A DNA stretch of 64,000 nucleotides, taken from NCBI GenBank assembly GCA_964500675.1, contig CAZCNY010000005.1, forward strand, positions 218,585-282,584, written 5' to 3'. Source of the DNA: CAMLJR01 sp964500675 (GTDB lineage Bacteria; Pseudomonadota; Gammaproteobacteria; Pseudomonadales; CAMLJR01). The position numbers and the translations under genes are program-made. The notes below the pieces were generated by a model that was not told the origin of the DNA, did not search any database, and saw nothing but the letters and a program-made list of their open reading frames with translations. Each line of letters opens with the position of its first letter. Position 1 is the stretch's first letter. Shown one piece after another: positions 61,773-64,000 of the stretch.

Positions 61773-61792
61773 CTCAAGGGAAAGCCCCTGAG
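61773..61792 (-). promoter_or_regulatory. Hairpin upstream of the rRNA-like element
   Basis: CTCAGGGG and CCCTTGAG pair (one G-U) around a four-base CTTT loop on the minus-strand mRNA. It stands next to the rRNA-like element in the 160-bp rpsJ-rplC spacer and may be part of the same folded control region. Confidence 0.45.
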
Positions 61793-61869
61793 CGGGTCTT
61801 TCTATTACACAACTACTAACTGCTTTATTAATCGATTCAGAAGCATGCGCCTCAAAATCAAAATTCTTT

Positions 61870-62181
61870 TCAGCCGAGACTGATTTGCACTTCAACACCA
61901 GCCGCCAAATCGAGCTTCATCAGCGCGTCTACCGTTTTTTCGGTCGGCTCAACAATATCCAGCATGCGCTTGTGCGTGCGAATCTCGTACTGATCGCGAG
62001 CATCTTTGTTTGCATGCGGCGACGTCAAAATCGTAAACCGTTCGGTACGTGTCGGCAGCGGAATCGGGCCACAAACTTGCGCGCCGGTGCGCTTTGCCGT
62101 TTCGACAATTTCAAGCGCCGAAGCATCGATGAGGCGATGGTCGAAGGCCTTGAGACGAATGCGAATTCGCTGATTTTGCAC
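61870..62181 (-). CDS. rpsJ: 30S ribosomal protein S10
   Basis: 103 residues (MQNQRIRIRLKAFDHRLIDA). The start is GTG at 62181 by homology; a GTG at 62184 is directly in front (GTGGTG) and is slightly better spaced from GGGGAG, so either may be used. First gene of the S10 operon, followed by an unusually long 160-bp spacer to rplC. S10 (NusE) also takes part in antitermination. Confidence 0.97.
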   Translation of the reverse strand: MQNQRIRIRLKAFDHRLIDASALEIVETAKRTGAQVCGPIPLPTRTERFTILTSPHANKDARDQYEIRTHKRMLDIVEPTEKTVDALMKLDLAAGVEVQISLG

Positions 62182-62260
62182 CACCGGACCAACTCCCCTT
62201 ACCGAACTTTATTCAGCGATCGCGCCGATGCGCAGACCACCCTGAAAATTAAGAAGCGGC

Positions 62261-62289
62261 ATTCTAGTGATCGACCCATACCCTGTCAA
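62261..62289 (-). promoter_or_regulatory. S10 operon promoter
   Basis: On the minus strand TTGACA and TAGAAT are separated by exactly 17 bases, a nearly perfect sigma-70 promoter. Transcription would start near 62254, leaving a leader of about 70 nucleotides before rpsJ, much shorter than the ~170-nucleotide E. coli S10 leader. Confidence 0.75.
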
Positions 62290-62358
62290 CCGATTTCTAG
62301 CTGCTTTTTCGCTATTTTTACTGAAAAACAGGATCATGAAATTACGCAAGCTTTCAAC

Positions 62359-62386
62359 AAAAAGGGCGCCTAAGCGCCCCTTTTTA
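62359..62386 (-). terminator. Intrinsic terminator after tuf
   Basis: Read on the minus strand, GGGGCGC and GGCGCCC form a short G+C-rich stem with a three-base loop, with A-run before and TTTTTG after. It begins about 20 bp past the tuf stop and separates the fusA-tuf transcript from the S10 operon. Confidence 0.8.
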
Positions 62387-62405
62387 TTGCCTGCCACCGA
62401 GAAGA

Positions 62406-63599
<1,194 letters not shown>

Positions 63600-63638
63600 G
63601 GCGTTATTCCTCGTTAACAAAAATGATGGATTGATAAA

Positions 63639-64000
63639 TTATTTGACTTTGCTTTTTGCGATGATGTCATCAGCAATGTTATTCGGCGCCTCACCGTACT
63701 TCAAAAACTCCATGGTGTACGTGGCGCGCCCCTGCGTTGCAGAGCGCATATCAGTGGCATAACCGAACATCTCACCAAGCGGCACTTCAGCGTTGATGAC
63801 TTTGCCCGATGGACTGTCATCCATACCCAGGATCAAACCGCGGCGACGGTTCAAGTCGCCGACGATATCGCCCATGTAATCCTCTGGCGTTACCACTTCA
63901 ACTTTCATGATCGGCTCCAGCAGCACCGCGCCACCTTTCTTCGCCAGATCTTTGGTCGCCATCGACGCAGCGATTTTGAACGCCATTTCGTTCGAGTCGA
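63639..64000 (-). CDS. fusA: Elongation factor G, C-terminal part, cut by window edge
   Basis: The last ~120 residues of EF-G, open to the right edge. VLLEPIMKVEVVTPEDYMGD, IVGDLNRRRGLILGMDD and AEVPLGEMFGYATDMRSATQ identify domains IV-V; the end EAPNNIADDIIAKSKVK agrees with family length. It catalyses translocation. tuf follows after 39 bp. Confidence 0.97.
   Translation of the reverse strand, partial: DSNEMAFKIAASMATKDLAKKGGAVLLEPIMKVEVVTPEDYMGDIVGDLNRRRGLILGMDDSPSGKVINAEVPLGEMFGYATDMRSATQGRATYTMEFLKYGEAPNNIADDIIAKSKVK

Overview
The window reads as chromosome of a gammaproteobacterium. Evidence: one uninterrupted S10-spc-alpha ribosomal block in the gammaproteobacterial order, ending fusA-tuf-rpsJ ... 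rpoA-rplQ (read on the minus strand); a fabA-fabB pair; divergent ssb/uvrA; a complete exosortase (PEP-CTERM) exopolysaccharide locus; and a ManC/AlgA-type bifunctional enzyme. The genus cannot be fixed from sequence alone. No tRNA, rRNA gene, CRISPR array, transposase or integrase was seen.

Region 1 (1-22.9 kb) is an envelope/exopolysaccharide locus of the exosortase-associated type. The first ~12 kb is visibly richer in A+T and carries repeat-unit-specific functions: pyruvyltransferase (cut by the window edge), flippase, a secreted protein of unknown role, asparagine synthase-like amidotransferase, glycosyltransferases, a CapK-like adenylate-forming enzyme, an O-antigen-ligase-like polymerase, a low-molecular-weight tyrosine phosphatase and an ATP-grasp ligase. 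From ~12 kb to 22.9 kb lie the conserved parts: two polysaccharide deacetylases, exosortase fused to EpsI, FemAB-like protein, outer-membrane barrel, P-loop co-polymerase regulator, Wzz-like chain-length protein, Wza-like export lipoprotein and the initiating sugar-phosphate transferase. Region 2 (23-31.2 kb) supplies sugar nucleotides: pgi, a UDP-HexNAc dehydrogenase, phosphomannomutase/phosphoglucomutase, galU, manC and ugd.

Region 3 (31.4-39.5 kb) holds fabA-fabB, then a compact five-gene set: a discrete carrier protein, an acyl-CoA dehydrogenase-like flavoprotein, an amino acid:[carrier protein] ligase (a SerRS-like enzyme that charges a carrier protein, not tRNA), a DUF1839 protein and a cytoplasmic GH2 enzyme. 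This is the best candidate in the window for a poorly described pathway. Region 4 (39.5-48 kb) has an acyltransferase, moeA-moaB, a degenerate SDR protein, ssb, uvrA, and two PEP-CTERM proteins; one has only 58 residues and is little more than a signal peptide plus sorting tail. The exosortase of region 1 is their presumed processing enzyme.

Region 5 (48.1-64 kb) is the ribosomal block, all on the minus strand, with fusA running off the right edge. Two structural themes cut across the annotation. First, several translation starts are preceded by short tandem copies (14-18 bp) of the start region itself, some of them forming mini-ORFs that end in an ATGA-type overlap with the true start (rpsH, the SDR gene, moaB; a related mini-ORF precedes the acyltransferase). 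Second, the rpsJ-rplC spacer carries a stretch nearly identical to the domain I segment of 23S rRNA in the region bound by L4, set just before the rplC ribosome binding site, which suggests autogenous control by rRNA mimicry.
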